Assembly: GCA_020634335.1 (NCBI GenBank)
Contig: JACKBY010000026.1
Location: 1-48,488, forward strand
Direction: 5' to 3'
Length of the DNA stretch: 48,488 nt
DNA from: Promineifilum sp.
GTDB lineage: Bacteria; Chloroflexota; Anaerolineae; Promineifilales; Promineifilaceae
The translations under genes and the position numbers were made by a program. The notes under the pieces are model-generated. The model had not been told where the DNA came from and made no database searches. It was given only the letters and a program-made list of their open reading frames with translations. Positions 24,480-33,185 of the stretch are shown piece by piece. Position 1 is the stretch's first letter. Each line of letters begins with the position of its first letter.

Positions 24480-25868
24480 ATGTCCGACTTAAGCGAGGCC
24501 GCCCGGCAATACGCGCGGCAAAATGCTGAAAGATTCCGGCACGAGCTCATCGAGATGCTGCGAATCCCCAGCCTCAGCGGCGATCCGGCGCACGCCGGTG
24601 ACATTCGGCGCATGGCGGAATGGCTGGAAAGCCACATGCGCGACCTGGGTCTGGACAACGTCCAGATCATGCCCACGGCCGGCCACCCGGTCGTCTACGG
24701 CGAATGGTTGGGTGCGGGGCCGTCTCGCCCCACGGTGCTGGTCTATGGTCATTACGACGTCGTACCCGCCCTGATGGAAGACGGCTGGCATACCGATCCA
24801 TTTGAGCCGACCGAAAAGGACGGCAAGATCTATGCCCGTGGCGCGACGGACGACAAAGGCCAACTCTTCATCCACGTCAAGGCCTTGGAATCCTACCTGA
24901 AGACGGCCGGCCGCGCCCCGGTTAACGTGAAAATCCTGCTGGAGGGCGAGGAAGAAATCTCGTCCCCCAACCTAGTGCCCTTCATCGAGGAACATCTCGA
25001 CCTGCTGGCGGCCGACGTCTGCGTCATCAGCGACTCATCCATGCGCAGCATCGACGAGCCGGCAATCCTGCACAGCCTGCGCGGAATGACCTACATGGAG
25101 ATTGAGATCCACGGCCCGTCCGACGACCTGCACAGCGGGCTATGGGGCGGCGCGGTTCACAATCCCGCCCTGGCTTTGGTCGAAATCCTGGGCAAACTCT
25201 ATAACCCCGACCACACCATCGCCGTGCCCGGTTTCTACGATGACGTCGTGCCTCTGACGGATGAGGAACGGGCAATGATCGCCAAGACCGATCTCACCGA
25301 AGAGCAGTACAAAAGCTCGACCGGCGTCCCGGCCATCTGGGGCGATGCCGACTACAACATTCGTGAGCGTATCTCTGCCCGGCCAACGCTGGACATCAAC
25401 GGCCTGTGGAGTGGCTGGGCCGGCCCCGGTCCCAAAACCATCGTTCCGGCCAAGGCGGGGGCCAAGATCAGTTCCCGTCTGGTGGGCAACCAGGACCCGC
25501 ACAAGATCTTCGAATTGTTCAAAGACTACATCGATTCCCTCGCCCCGCCGACCGTCCAGGTAGAGCTAAAGCTGATCACCACGGGCAAGCCGGCGCTATT
25601 CCCCTTCGACATCCCGGAGATGCAAGCCGCCTCACGCGCCTACGAAAAGGGCTGGGGGGCCGAGCCGGTGTTCACCCGCGGCGGCGGCAGCATCCCGGTC
25701 GTGGCCGAGATCGCCGCCCTGATGAACATCCCGGTCGTCATGATGGGCTATGGCCTGGACGACGATGGGCTGCATTCACCCAATGAACGTTATAGCATCG
25801 AGATGTTCGAGCGGGGCATCGAGACGGCGATTGTCTACCTCGATGAACTGGCTCAATCGTCGCTTTAG
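24480..25868 (+). CDS. M20-family dipeptidase
   Basis: A 462-residue metallopeptidase of the CNDP/carnosinase-like M20 group. Metal and catalytic motifs are VYGHYDVVP (first metal His with the following Asp), ARGATDDKGQL (bridging Asp), LLEGEEEISSPN (catalytic Glu pair), SDSSM and the late GYGLDDDGLHSPNE with the last metal His. It should cleave dipeptides in the cytoplasm. AGGAGA fixes the start. It is the first gene of an apparent operon with an AbgT transporter 24 bp downstream and peptidase T further on. Confidence 0.93.
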   Translation: MSDLSEAARQYARQNAERFRHELIEMLRIPSLSGDPAHAGDIRRMAEWLESHMRDLGLDNVQIMPTAGHPVVYGEWLGAGPSRPTVLVYGHYDVVPALMEDGWHTDPFEPTEKDGKIYARGATDDKGQLFIHVKALESYLKTAGRAPVNVKILLEGEEEISSPNLVPFIEEHLDLLAADVCVISDSSMRSIDEPAILHSLRGMTYMEIEIHGPSDDLHSGLWGGAVHNPALALVEILGKLYNPDHTIAVPGFYDDVVPLTDEERAMIAKTDLTEEQYKSSTGVPAIWGDADYNIRERISARPTLDINGLWSGWAGPGPKTIVPAKAGAKISSRLVGNQDPHKIFELFKDYIDSLAPPTVQVELKLITTGKPALFPFDIPEMQAASRAYEKGWGAEPVFTRGGGSIPVVAEIAALMNIPVVMMGYGLDDDGLHSPNERYSIEMFERGIETAIVYLDELAQSSL

Positions 25869-25892
25869 AACCCATATACACAGGAGGCAGAA

Positions 25893-27533
25893 ATGGCAAA
25901 CGAAGCAGCAGCGGCTCCCGATGAGCAAAAAGGATTACTAGGAACAATCGAGAAGGTCGGCAACAAAGTCCCCCATCCGGTGATGATGTTCTTGTATTTG
26001 ATCATCGGCGTCATCGTACTCTCCCATATCCTCTATGTACTGGGTGTCAGCGTCACCGAAGAGATAGCAGTGCCCGTGCCGGTCGACGCCGTGGGGCAAT
26101 ATTATGAAGATACGTCCGTCCCCGGTTACACTGGCCCCACCCAGCCTTACGACGAAGAGTTCGAAATCCAGACAACGACGATCCCGATTCGCAGCCTGCT
26201 GACGACAGAGGGCATCCGCTTCATCTTCACCTCGTTCGTGCCCAACTTTTCAAGCTTTGCCGTCGTCGGCATCACCTTCATCGCCCTGTTGGGCGCGGGG
26301 GTAGCCGAAGAAGCCGGGTTAATGAACGCCCTCATCCGCAAACTGGTCGCGGTCGCTCCGGCCTGGGGCCTAAGCTTCATTATTATCTTTGTCGGCGTGT
26401 TGTCTTCCGTCGCCTCCGATGCCGGTTATCTGATCCTGATACCCCTGGCCGCCGCCGCCTTTCTCAGCATAGGGCGACATCCGCTTGTCGGGCTGGCGGC
26501 CGCATTTGCCGGTGTCGCTGCCATCTTTACGGTCAATCTCATCCCAACGCCTATCGACGCGATGTTGACCGAGATAACGAATGAATCCATCGCTCTGGCC
26601 GGAGGCGCGCCGCTCACCATCGCGGCCAACCTGTTTTTCAGCATCGGCTCCGCCATTATTCTCTCTATTGTCGCCGCGGTGGTCACGGAGCGCATTGTTG
26701 CGCCGCGCCTTGGCGCCTACACTGGCCCCACAGGAGCGGATTCGTCGGAGTCTCCCAAGGAGGAGATCACCCCGGAAGCCGAGTCTCGTGGCCTGAGGTT
26801 TTCGGTGTACGCTTTCCTGGGCGTGCTGGTCGTCATCCTGCTGCTCGCACTGCCGCAAGGCTCGCCGCTGCGCCGGCCGGACGGTCAGCTCGGCGGCAAT
26901 TCCCCACTGATGGACAGTTTGTTGTTCATCATCATGTTGTTTTTCCTGATCGCTGGCATCGCCTTCGGCAAAGGCGCCGGAACGGTTAAAAGCAGCGGAG
27001 ACGTGATCAAAGCCGTCACCAAAACATTCGCCGGCCTGGCCGGGCTGGTCTTTATGTTGCTGATGATCAGCCAGTTCATCGCCTTCTTCAACTACAGCAA
27101 TCTCCCCAGTGTGATCGCCGTCAATCTGGCTGAGCTACTGGAGCGAGCCAGCATCGGCGCGCTGCCCCTGTTGATCCTGATGACGCTGGTCATCGTATTA
27201 CTCGATTTCATCATGCCCGGCTCCGTGCCCAAGTGGGCCATCTTCGCGCCAATCTTTGTGCCGCTTTTCATTCGCCTGGGCGTGGCCCCGCAATCCGTGC
27301 TGGCCGCCTACCGCATCGGCGATTCACCGGTAAACGTGATCACGCCCTTAATGGTGTATCTGCCCTTCATCGTCACCATTGCCCAGAGATACGACAAGAA
27401 GGCCGGCATCGGAACGATAGTGGCACTCATGCTACCCTACGTAATCGTGATCCTTGTAGGCTGGCTTCTGCTTTTCATCCTCTGGTTCATCCTCGGTATC
27501 CCGCTCGGGCCTGGCTACCCGGTAGGTATCTGA
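25893..27533 (+). CDS. AbgT-family transporter
   Basis: A 546-residue membrane protein with about 12 hydrophobic segments and the AbgT signatures SDAGYLILIPL, PTPIDAML, MPGSVPKWAIFAPIFVPLF and AAYRIGDSPVNVITPLMVY. Known AbgT proteins import p-aminobenzoyl-glutamate or export antifolates such as sulphonamides. In E. coli AbgT works with the M20 hydrolases AbgA/AbgB. Here it stands between two M20/M28-like peptidase genes, which suggests uptake of dipeptide-like compounds followed by hydrolysis. A ribosome-binding site (CAGGAGG) precedes the ATG. Two insertions are seen: a loop after TM1 with many acidic residues, and a Glu/Ser-rich loop mid-protein. Confidence 0.92.
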   Translation: MANEAAAAPDEQKGLLGTIEKVGNKVPHPVMMFLYLIIGVIVLSHILYVLGVSVTEEIAVPVPVDAVGQYYEDTSVPGYTGPTQPYDEEFEIQTTTIPIRSLLTTEGIRFIFTSFVPNFSSFAVVGITFIALLGAGVAEEAGLMNALIRKLVAVAPAWGLSFIIIFVGVLSSVASDAGYLILIPLAAAAFLSIGRHPLVGLAAAFAGVAAIFTVNLIPTPIDAMLTEITNESIALAGGAPLTIAANLFFSIGSAIILSIVAAVVTERIVAPRLGAYTGPTGADSSESPKEEITPEAESRGLRFSVYAFLGVLVVILLLALPQGSPLRRPDGQLGGNSPLMDSLLFIIMLFFLIAGIAFGKGAGTVKSSGDVIKAVTKTFAGLAGLVFMLLMISQFIAFFNYSNLPSVIAVNLAELLERASIGALPLLILMTLVIVLLDFIMPGSVPKWAIFAPIFVPLFIRLGVAPQSVLAAYRIGDSPVNVITPLMVYLPFIVTIAQRYDKKAGIGTIVALMLPYVIVILVGWLLLFILWFILGIPLGPGYPVGI

Positions 27534-27630
27534 GATTAACCCGACCGACAGATTCCAATGATAAAGAGAGTGGCGGGTGGCCGCCGCTCTCTTCAGCGAG
27601 ACTCATATCAGGTAAAGCAAAGAGAAAACG

Positions 27631-28875
27631 ATGGCTACAAACTTCGACAAAGAACTTGAGGAGCGCCTGGTGCGCTACGTTAAAATCGATACCCAGGCCG
27701 ACGAATCGTCACCGACATCGCCCAGCACGGAGATTCAGCTCGACTTGCTGCGCCTTCTCGTCGACGAACTCAACGAGATCGGCGCGCAAGACGTGCGCCT
27801 GACCGACTACGGCGCGGTGCTGGCGACGCTCCCGGCCACCATCGAGAAAAACATCCCCACCATCGCCTTCCTGGCCCACGTGGACACCGCGCCGGGCTTC
27901 AACGCCGCCGGCGTCAAGCCCATCGTACACCACAATTACGCCGGCGGTGACATCGCCTTGCCCGACGACCCGCAGCAAGTGCTCACCTATGAGAATTCCC
28001 CCTATCTAAAGGCCCGCATCGGCGACGACATCGTGACCGCTTCCGGCACGACACTGCTGGGCGCCGACGATAAAGCCGGCGTTGCCATCATCATGGCCGC
28101 GGCGGGCTACCTGCTGCGCAACCCCGACATTCCCCACGGCCCCATTCGCATCGGCTTCACACCCGACGAGGAGATCGGCCGCGGCGTCCACGCCGACCTG
28201 CCCGCCGATCTGGGAGCGGAGTTCGCCTACACACTCGACGGCGCGCACCGGGGCGAGTTGGTGTACGAAACGTTCTCGGCCGATCGGGCAATCGTCAAGG
28301 TCCAGGGTGTCTCCATCCATCCCGGCTGGGCCAAAGACAAGCTGGTCAATGCCCTCCATCTGGCAGCCAAGATCGTGGACACGCTGCCGCAGGCGACGCT
28401 GACGCCGGAGACGACCGACGGCCGCCAGGGGTTCATCCACCTCTACGCCATGAGCGGCACGGCGGCGGCGGCCGAACTGCATTTCATCCTGCGCGATTTC
28501 GAGATGGATGAGCTGGAGCGCCAGGGCGAACTGATTCGCCAGGTCTGCGCCACGATCCAGGCCACTGAGCCGCGGGCACACATCACCTGCGAGATCATCC
28601 CGCAATACCGCAACATGCGCTACTGGCTGGAAAACGACATGCGCCCCGTCGATTTGGCCGTAGACGCCTATCAGCGGGCCGGCATCGAGCATCACTTCCT
28701 GCCCATTCGCGGCGGCACCGACGGCTCGCGCCTGACAGAGAAAGGCGTGCCGACCCCCAATCTTTTCACCGGCATGCAGAACATCCACGGCCCGCTGGAG
28801 TGGGTCAGCGTTCAGGATATGGCTCGCGCCACCGAGATGTGCGTCAAGCTGGCGCAGCGCTGGAGCGAGGACTAG
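27631..28875 (+). CDS. pepT: Peptidase T (tripeptide aminopeptidase)
   Basis: A 414-residue M20B tripeptidase that removes N-terminal residues from tripeptides. It has LAHVDTAPGFN (first metal site), TTLLGADDKAGVAII (bridging Asp), GFTPDEEIGRG (catalytic Glu pair), AYTLDGAHRGEL, SIHPGWAKDKLVNA and the C-terminal RGGTDGSRLTEKGVPTPNLFTG. The length is normal. It follows the AbgT gene by about 100 bp, completing a peptide uptake and degradation set. The start has a modest AAAGAGA site. Confidence 0.95.
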   Translation: MATNFDKELEERLVRYVKIDTQADESSPTSPSTEIQLDLLRLLVDELNEIGAQDVRLTDYGAVLATLPATIEKNIPTIAFLAHVDTAPGFNAAGVKPIVHHNYAGGDIALPDDPQQVLTYENSPYLKARIGDDIVTASGTTLLGADDKAGVAIIMAAAGYLLRNPDIPHGPIRIGFTPDEEIGRGVHADLPADLGAEFAYTLDGAHRGELVYETFSADRAIVKVQGVSIHPGWAKDKLVNALHLAAKIVDTLPQATLTPETTDGRQGFIHLYAMSGTAAAAELHFILRDFEMDELERQGELIRQVCATIQATEPRAHITCEIIPQYRNMRYWLENDMRPVDLAVDAYQRAGIEHHFLPIRGGTDGSRLTEKGVPTPNLFTGMQNIHGPLEWVSVQDMARATEMCVKLAQRWSED

Positions 28876-28982
28876 GCTATGGGAGACCTAACAGCTCGGC
28901 GTGCGAGGCTCCGCCTGACCAACGCGTTTACCGCCGCCCGCTCAGACCTGCCCAGCCCCTATCCAGGCAGCTTCATAAATCT

Positions 28983-30647
28983 ATGAACAAGCAACCCACC
29001 TCCAACGTCACGGATGCGACCCAACAAGTGTCCTGGCTGGCCATGGGCATCATCGTGCTGGCCCAAATGCAGATGGCCTTCAACGTCAACGCCATACCGG
29101 TCTCCATTGGTCCCATCGTCGAAGAGCTAAACATCCCTTCCACGAGCGTGGGGACGGCACTCGTCGTCTATTCCCTATTCGTCGCCGCCTTTGTCATGGT
29201 CGGTGCCAAGCTGGGCAAGATATTTGGCGAGCGCCTCGTGTTTCAGGCCATGGTGCTGGCGCACGGAGCGGCCATGGGCATTATGGCCCTCAGTTCGAGC
29301 GCGGAGATGATGAATCTGTCACAGGCGCTGGCCGGACTGGCCGCGGCTGCGCTCGTCCCCACGCTTGTCGTGCTCATCGCCTTCAACTACCAGGGCCGGC
29401 AAAAGGCGCAGGCACTAGGCATATTGGCCGGGTCGCCGGCACTGGCCGGCGCATTGGCCTTCTTCGTGGCCGGCTTCCTGGGCACCGTGCTGAGTTGGCG
29501 CTACTCTTTCGGGCTGCTCCTGTTCTTGTCCATCATCATTTTCATCCTGAGCTTCCGCCTGAAGCCGGTTCCACGCCAATCGGGCGTGAAAATCGATTTC
29601 ATCGGCGCGTCGCTGGCGGCCATCGGCGTCATTCTAATCAGCTTTGGCTTCAATAATCTCAACACGTGGGGCGTCGTGATAGCCAAAGCGGCCGCGCCGT
29701 TCAATTTGCTCGGCCTGTCGCCGTCCTTACTGTTCATCGTCTTCGGCTTGATGCTGGGGCAGGCTTTCTTCGCCTGGTCCCACCAGCGGGTGACGTTGGG
29801 CAAGCCGCCGCTTCTGCCCCCGGAAGTGCTCGACTCCCCCCAAGAACGCTCCACTGTCATCGCCTTGCTGATCATCGGCGCGCTCGGTCCGGCAGTCAAC
29901 TTCCTGATCCCGCTGTATATTCAGATCGTTCAGGGGCAAACCAGCCTGTTCACGGCCGTCGCCGTCGTCCCCTACACGCTGTCGATTGCCGTGTCGGCCA
30001 TCACCGTCGTCCGCCTCTACGAGCGTCTGACGCCGCGCCGCATCGCCGTCGTCGCCTTTATCATGGTCGCCGTCGGGCTAACCTCACTAGCCCTTACCAT
30101 CAGCAACGAATGGGGCACGCCGCTTGTCATCCTCAGCCTCATCGTGCTCGGGCTGGCCGAAGGCTCGCTCTTGACCCTGCTTTTCAACGTCATGGTAACT
30201 TCCTCACCCAAGGAAATGGCGGGCGACGTCGGCGCGCTGCGCGGTGTCGCCAACAACATGTCCACTGCGCTGGGCACCGCCTTCGCCGGCATCGTTGCCG
30301 TCGGCCTGCTGGGCATGATCGTGACGACAAGTCTCAATCAATCCACCCTCCCCGACTCGCTGAAGCGCCAGGTGAATCTGGACAGCATCGACTTTATCAG
30401 CAACGAGCAATTGGACGACGTACTGGCCGGCACCACAGCCACCCCCGAACAGGTGGCGACAGCTGTGCAGATCAACGAAGCCGCCCGGCTCCGGGCGCTA
30501 CGCGCGTCCTTCCTGATCCTGGCCGGCTTCTCGCTGCTGGCCATCTTGCCCGCTCTGGGATTGCCCGACTATAATCCCAACGATTCCGCCGCGCCGCCGC
30601 CCACTGCCAAACGCCGCAAAAAACCCGCACCCACCAGGGTAAAATAA
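28983..30647 (+). CDS. MFS transporter, 14-TM DHA2-like
   Basis: A 554-residue transporter with about 14 hydrophobic segments and a basic C-terminal tail. It has an MFS TM2-3 loop-like GAKLGKIFGERLVFQ and the DHA2-typical middle region (KIDFIGASLAAIGVILISFGFNNLNTWG). A long extracytoplasmic loop precedes the last helices (about residues 455-500). DHA2 proteins export drugs, dyes or other small molecules by proton antiport. The substrate is unknown. The open frame reaches back into pepT, but the ATG chosen begins at the expected short N-terminus and avoids the overlap. Its ribosome-binding site is weak. Confidence 0.87.
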   Translation: MNKQPTSNVTDATQQVSWLAMGIIVLAQMQMAFNVNAIPVSIGPIVEELNIPSTSVGTALVVYSLFVAAFVMVGAKLGKIFGERLVFQAMVLAHGAAMGIMALSSSAEMMNLSQALAGLAAAALVPTLVVLIAFNYQGRQKAQALGILAGSPALAGALAFFVAGFLGTVLSWRYSFGLLLFLSIIIFILSFRLKPVPRQSGVKIDFIGASLAAIGVILISFGFNNLNTWGVVIAKAAAPFNLLGLSPSLLFIVFGLMLGQAFFAWSHQRVTLGKPPLLPPEVLDSPQERSTVIALLIIGALGPAVNFLIPLYIQIVQGQTSLFTAVAVVPYTLSIAVSAITVVRLYERLTPRRIAVVAFIMVAVGLTSLALTISNEWGTPLVILSLIVLGLAEGSLLTLLFNVMVTSSPKEMAGDVGALRGVANNMSTALGTAFAGIVAVGLLGMIVTTSLNQSTLPDSLKRQVNLDSIDFISNEQLDDVLAGTTATPEQVATAVQINEAARLRALRASFLILAGFSLLAILPALGLPDYNPNDSAAPPPTAKRRKKPAPTRVK

Positions 30648-30665
30648 TGGCTCTTTTTTAATCTC

Positions 30666-31403
30666 ATGAGTGATTTCCTTCTCGTCTTTGGGGTGGCCCT
30701 CCTGGCTGCCTTCCTCACCTACCTGGGAGCGCCTATCGCTGAACGGTTCGACGTGCCGCAACAAATCATCAGTGGTGCGCTTCAGTTTGCGGCGGGGATC
30801 ATTACCGCCCTCGTCGCCCTCAGCCTGATGCCGCCCGCCGTGCGCCAGGGTTCCTCCCCAGTAACTGTTGCCCTGATGTTCTTTATCGGCGGCGCGATCT
30901 ACGTCATCTTTGAATACTATTCGGCGCAAAAGATGGCCGCCAGGCCGACGGAATCCGGCGCGAACGTAACCTCGCTGGGGCTATACGTCGGCATTCTGGT
31001 CGACTTGGTTATCGATGGCATCATCATCGGGATCGGCGCGACGCTGACGGTGACGACCGGCCTCCTGCTGGCTCTGGGAATGGCGATCAGCACCTTGCCG
31101 CTGGCCTTTGTGACGACTTCGACCGCCAAACGACAGGGCGTATCCAAAGAGAATCGCCGGCGGTTATCGATTGCCTACTTTCTGTGCGTCCTGGTCGGGG
31201 CCATGGTCGGGTTCGTGCTGCTCCGCGACGCACCGCTGGGCTTGCGCTTGGCCCTCATTGCGCTTGCCTCCGGCTTTCTCATCACGACCGTCACCCAGAG
31301 CATGATTCCCGAAGCCAATAAGGAGGGCGAGCCCAGCTTCGCCGGTATCCTGTACCTGGCCGGCATATCAGTCTATGCCTTGTTATCGCTCACCATAGGG
31401 TAG
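30666..31403 (+). CDS. ZIP-like metal transporter family protein
   Basis: A 245-residue membrane protein with eight hydrophobic segments, arranged as in bacterial ZIP/ZupT proteins. A DGIIIGIG motif falls in the fourth segment and a proline-containing fifth segment (AISTLPLAFVTTS) follows. ZIP proteins bind Zn2+/Fe2+ with His, Asp and Glu in TM4 (HNxxDG) and TM5 (HExP). Here the TM4 position reads VDLVIDG and TM5 STLP, so most canonical ligands are missing. It may move another solute or be a degenerate relative. It starts 18 bp after the MFS gene without a clear ribosome-binding site. Confidence 0.6.
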   Translation: MSDFLLVFGVALLAAFLTYLGAPIAERFDVPQQIISGALQFAAGIITALVALSLMPPAVRQGSSPVTVALMFFIGGAIYVIFEYYSAQKMAARPTESGANVTSLGLYVGILVDLVIDGIIIGIGATLTVTTGLLLALGMAISTLPLAFVTTSTAKRQGVSKENRRRLSIAYFLCVLVGAMVGFVLLRDAPLGLRLALIALASGFLITTVTQSMIPEANKEGEPSFAGILYLAGISVYALLSLTIG

Positions 31404-31645
31404 ATGGGAGATCATCAACCTACCACCCTGTTATTGATCAAAGGACGTTCCAACTCACACCCTGACAGATCAACAGACGAGTATCATTCAGCCAGGCTCT
31501 ATCCATATTGCATGCCCTCGACTTTGAAAATTCATACCTTAAGTCACCTAAAGACTATTTGTTCGCTTGAAATCAAAGCGAAATTCGGTGAGAGGTGCGG
31601 GGCAAACGGGCGGGAGCGCCGAATATAAATTAAGGCCTCGAAGTT

Positions 31646-32368
31646 ATGGGAGCACGCATCTATTCAAGGGGCCGTCGCCGGCCTAAACCAACGGAAGGCT
31701 TTCTGTCGCATCTGCTCGACCCCATCGATCGGCTGACCGAAACCATCTACAGCGTGCTAATCCTGCTAACCTTCACGCTGGCATTCAGGATCTTCCACCT
31801 CGAAGCCGCCGAACCCGTCTCAGTTGAGTACGTTACCGATCTGTTTGCCGGCGCGCTACTGGCGACAATCACCTGGGGAGTGATCGACGGCATCGTCTAT
31901 GTGCTGACCTCAGTGCTGGAGCGTGGTGAGAAACATCGCCTGCTGTGGCACATCCAGGCGGCCGACAGCCGAGAAGAAGCAGCCGAGGCGGTCGCCGGCG
32001 AGCTGGGGTTCATCCTGGAACCGATCACCAGCGACACCCAGCGAACAGAACTCTACCACGATATTCTCGATCATCTGCGCGACAGCGAAGCTCAGCCCAT
32101 CCGGCTGAAGCGCGAAGACTTCACCGGCGCGCTGGCCTGCGTGTTCGTGGCCGTCATCGCCGTGTTGCCGGCCTTGCTCCCTTTCATAATCGTACGCAAC
32201 GATCCCGCCCTGGCCATTCGCCTGTCAAACGTCGGGTCGTTCGCCGTGTTGTTCTATGCTGGCTACGAGTGGGGCAAATACACCGAGATCAACCCGTGGA
32301 AGACCGGGCTGGGGCTGGTGGCGGTTGGTATGCTGCTGGCAGCGATTGCGATACCCTTCGGCGGCTGA
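31646..32368 (+). CDS. VIT1/CCC1-like membrane protein
   Basis: A 240-residue protein with five predicted transmembrane segments (about 34-50, 66-90, 158-180, 190-210 and 220-238) and a charged cytoplasmic domain between the second and third. That layout matches VIT1/CCC1 iron and manganese transporters. The segment WGVIDGIVYVL and the acidic Glu-rich middle domain fit as well. The sequence match is not strong enough to name a substrate. A second candidate metal-transport gene (ZIP-like) lies 240 bp upstream. The 242-bp gap contains no gene that I can support. Confidence 0.5.
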   Translation: MGARIYSRGRRRPKPTEGFLSHLLDPIDRLTETIYSVLILLTFTLAFRIFHLEAAEPVSVEYVTDLFAGALLATITWGVIDGIVYVLTSVLERGEKHRLLWHIQAADSREEAAEAVAGELGFILEPITSDTQRTELYHDILDHLRDSEAQPIRLKREDFTGALACVFVAVIAVLPALLPFIIVRNDPALAIRLSNVGSFAVLFYAGYEWGKYTEINPWKTGLGLVAVGMLLAAIAIPFGG

Positions 32369-32419
32369 TCCCGTTAGGTCAATTCATGTCCACCCTGACG
32401 CCCCACGTTGTCGCTCCTC

Positions 32420-32542
32420 CATGGTTTTGCAGTAATCGATCGCTCCCCGTAGCGCCGGTTTCTGAACCGGCTCAGCAGCCCACGTCGTTCTCGGCCGCCG
32501 GATAAGAAACCGGCGCTACACTTCGACAACTGAAAAGCCCTG
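32420..32542. repeat. 123-bp palindromic dispersed repeat, copy 2
   Basis: This copy has the same length as the one at 3088-3210 and aligns without gaps at both ends. The right terminus (ACTGAAAAGCCCTG) is intact and the left terminus is mutated (CATGGTTTTGCAGT-like). The inner arms GTAGCGCCGGTTTCT and its complement form a nearly perfect inverted repeat. It ends ten bases before the tRNA-Arg promoter. Confidence 0.75.
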
Positions 32543-32551
32543 GGCGAGCGG

Positions 32552-32580
32552 TTGACGGCCCCCGCCCCTTGATGGATAAT
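32552..32580 (+). promoter_or_regulatory. Promoter of tRNA-Arg
   Basis: TTGACG (32552-32557) and GATAAT (32575-32580) with a 17-bp spacer end 15 bp before the tRNA. Confidence 0.65.
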
Positions 32581-32595
32581 ACCTAAAGTCCCCAA

Positions 32596-32667
32596 GCCCC
32601 CGTAGCTCAGAGGATAGAGCGCTGGCCTCCGAAGCCAGGTGCACAGGTTCGAGTCCTGTCGGGGGTA
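32596..32667 (+). tRNA. tRNA-Arg (anticodon CCG)
   Basis: The cloverleaf folds fully. The 7-bp acceptor stem is GCCCCCG / CGGGGGT (first pair G-U) with discriminator A. The D-arm is GCTC/GAGC. The anticodon stem CTGGC/GCCAG has loop CTCCGAA, giving anticodon CCG, which reads CGG. The T-arm is ACAGG-TTCGAGT-CCTGT. The variable loop is 4 nt and CCA is not encoded. Confidence 0.93.
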
Positions 32668-32782
32668 CTCAACTATGCTTGGCATCATGGCCAGGCGTTT
32701 TTTGATCCCAATTTAAACTTGCAAACCAGACCAGACCATAATACTGTCCGGAGGGCTTTTGAATGATAAGGAACTGAAAATC

Positions 32783-33046
32783 ATGCAAATCACAAATATC
32801 TCCGAGGCTAAGGCCAGTCTCTCCACACTCATCGAAAAGGCCCTGCGCGGCGAAGAGGTGATCATCGGCAAGGCCGGCAAGCCGGTGGTCAGGCTGATTC
32901 CATTCGACTTCGAGTCCAGCCCGCGCCAACTCGGCGCGGGCAATTGGCACGGCCAAATTTGGATAGCCGAAGATTTCGACGAACTGCCGGAAGATATTTT
33001 GCGGCGATTCACCGGCGAGGCAGACGAAGATGAATCTGTTGCTTGA
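32783..33046 (+). CDS. Phd/YefM-type antitoxin
   Basis: An 87-residue antitoxin with the classic N-terminal MQITNISEAKASLSTLIEKA, the GEEVIIGKAGKPVVRLIP strand-helix segment and an acidic C-terminal tail. Such proteins bind their operator and neutralise a PIN-domain (VapC) or Doc/YoeB toxin through the tail. The ATG has AAGGAA nine bases upstream. The toxin gene overlaps its end by 17 bp but is broken (next entry). The antitoxin itself looks intact and may now be an orphan. Confidence 0.88.
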   Translation: MQITNISEAKASLSTLIEKALRGEEVIIGKAGKPVVRLIPFDFESSPRQLGAGNWHGQIWIAEDFDELPEDILRRFTGEADEDESVA

Positions 33047-33173
33047 TACCCACGCCTTCTTGTGGGCCGTCGACGATGCGCGGCTTTCACCAGCGGCACG
33101 GGCGGCCACCATCGACGGCCGTAACGTCGTCTACGTCATCGCCCCCACGGCGTGGGATCCAGCAATCGCATGA
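33030..33173 (+). pseudogene. Truncated VapC-type PIN-domain toxin
   Basis: The frame encodes 47 residues beginning MNLLLDTHAFLWAVDD, the first PIN-domain strand with its conserved catalytic Asp, then RLSPAARAAT and VVYVIAPTAW. A full VapC is about 125-140 residues. After TAW the sequence changes and ends in TGA. The remaining catalytic acidic residues (the S-A-W-E-I motif and later Asp) are absent. The break coincides with the start of AT-richer DNA, consistent with an insertion or deletion that removed the rest. It cannot be an active RNase. Confidence 0.82.
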
Positions 33174-33185
33174 CACCATTTGGTG

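Noticed and set aside
31404..31628. 74-codon frame between the ZIP-like and VIT1-like genes
   Set aside because: No ribosome-binding site, atypical composition and no conserved motif.
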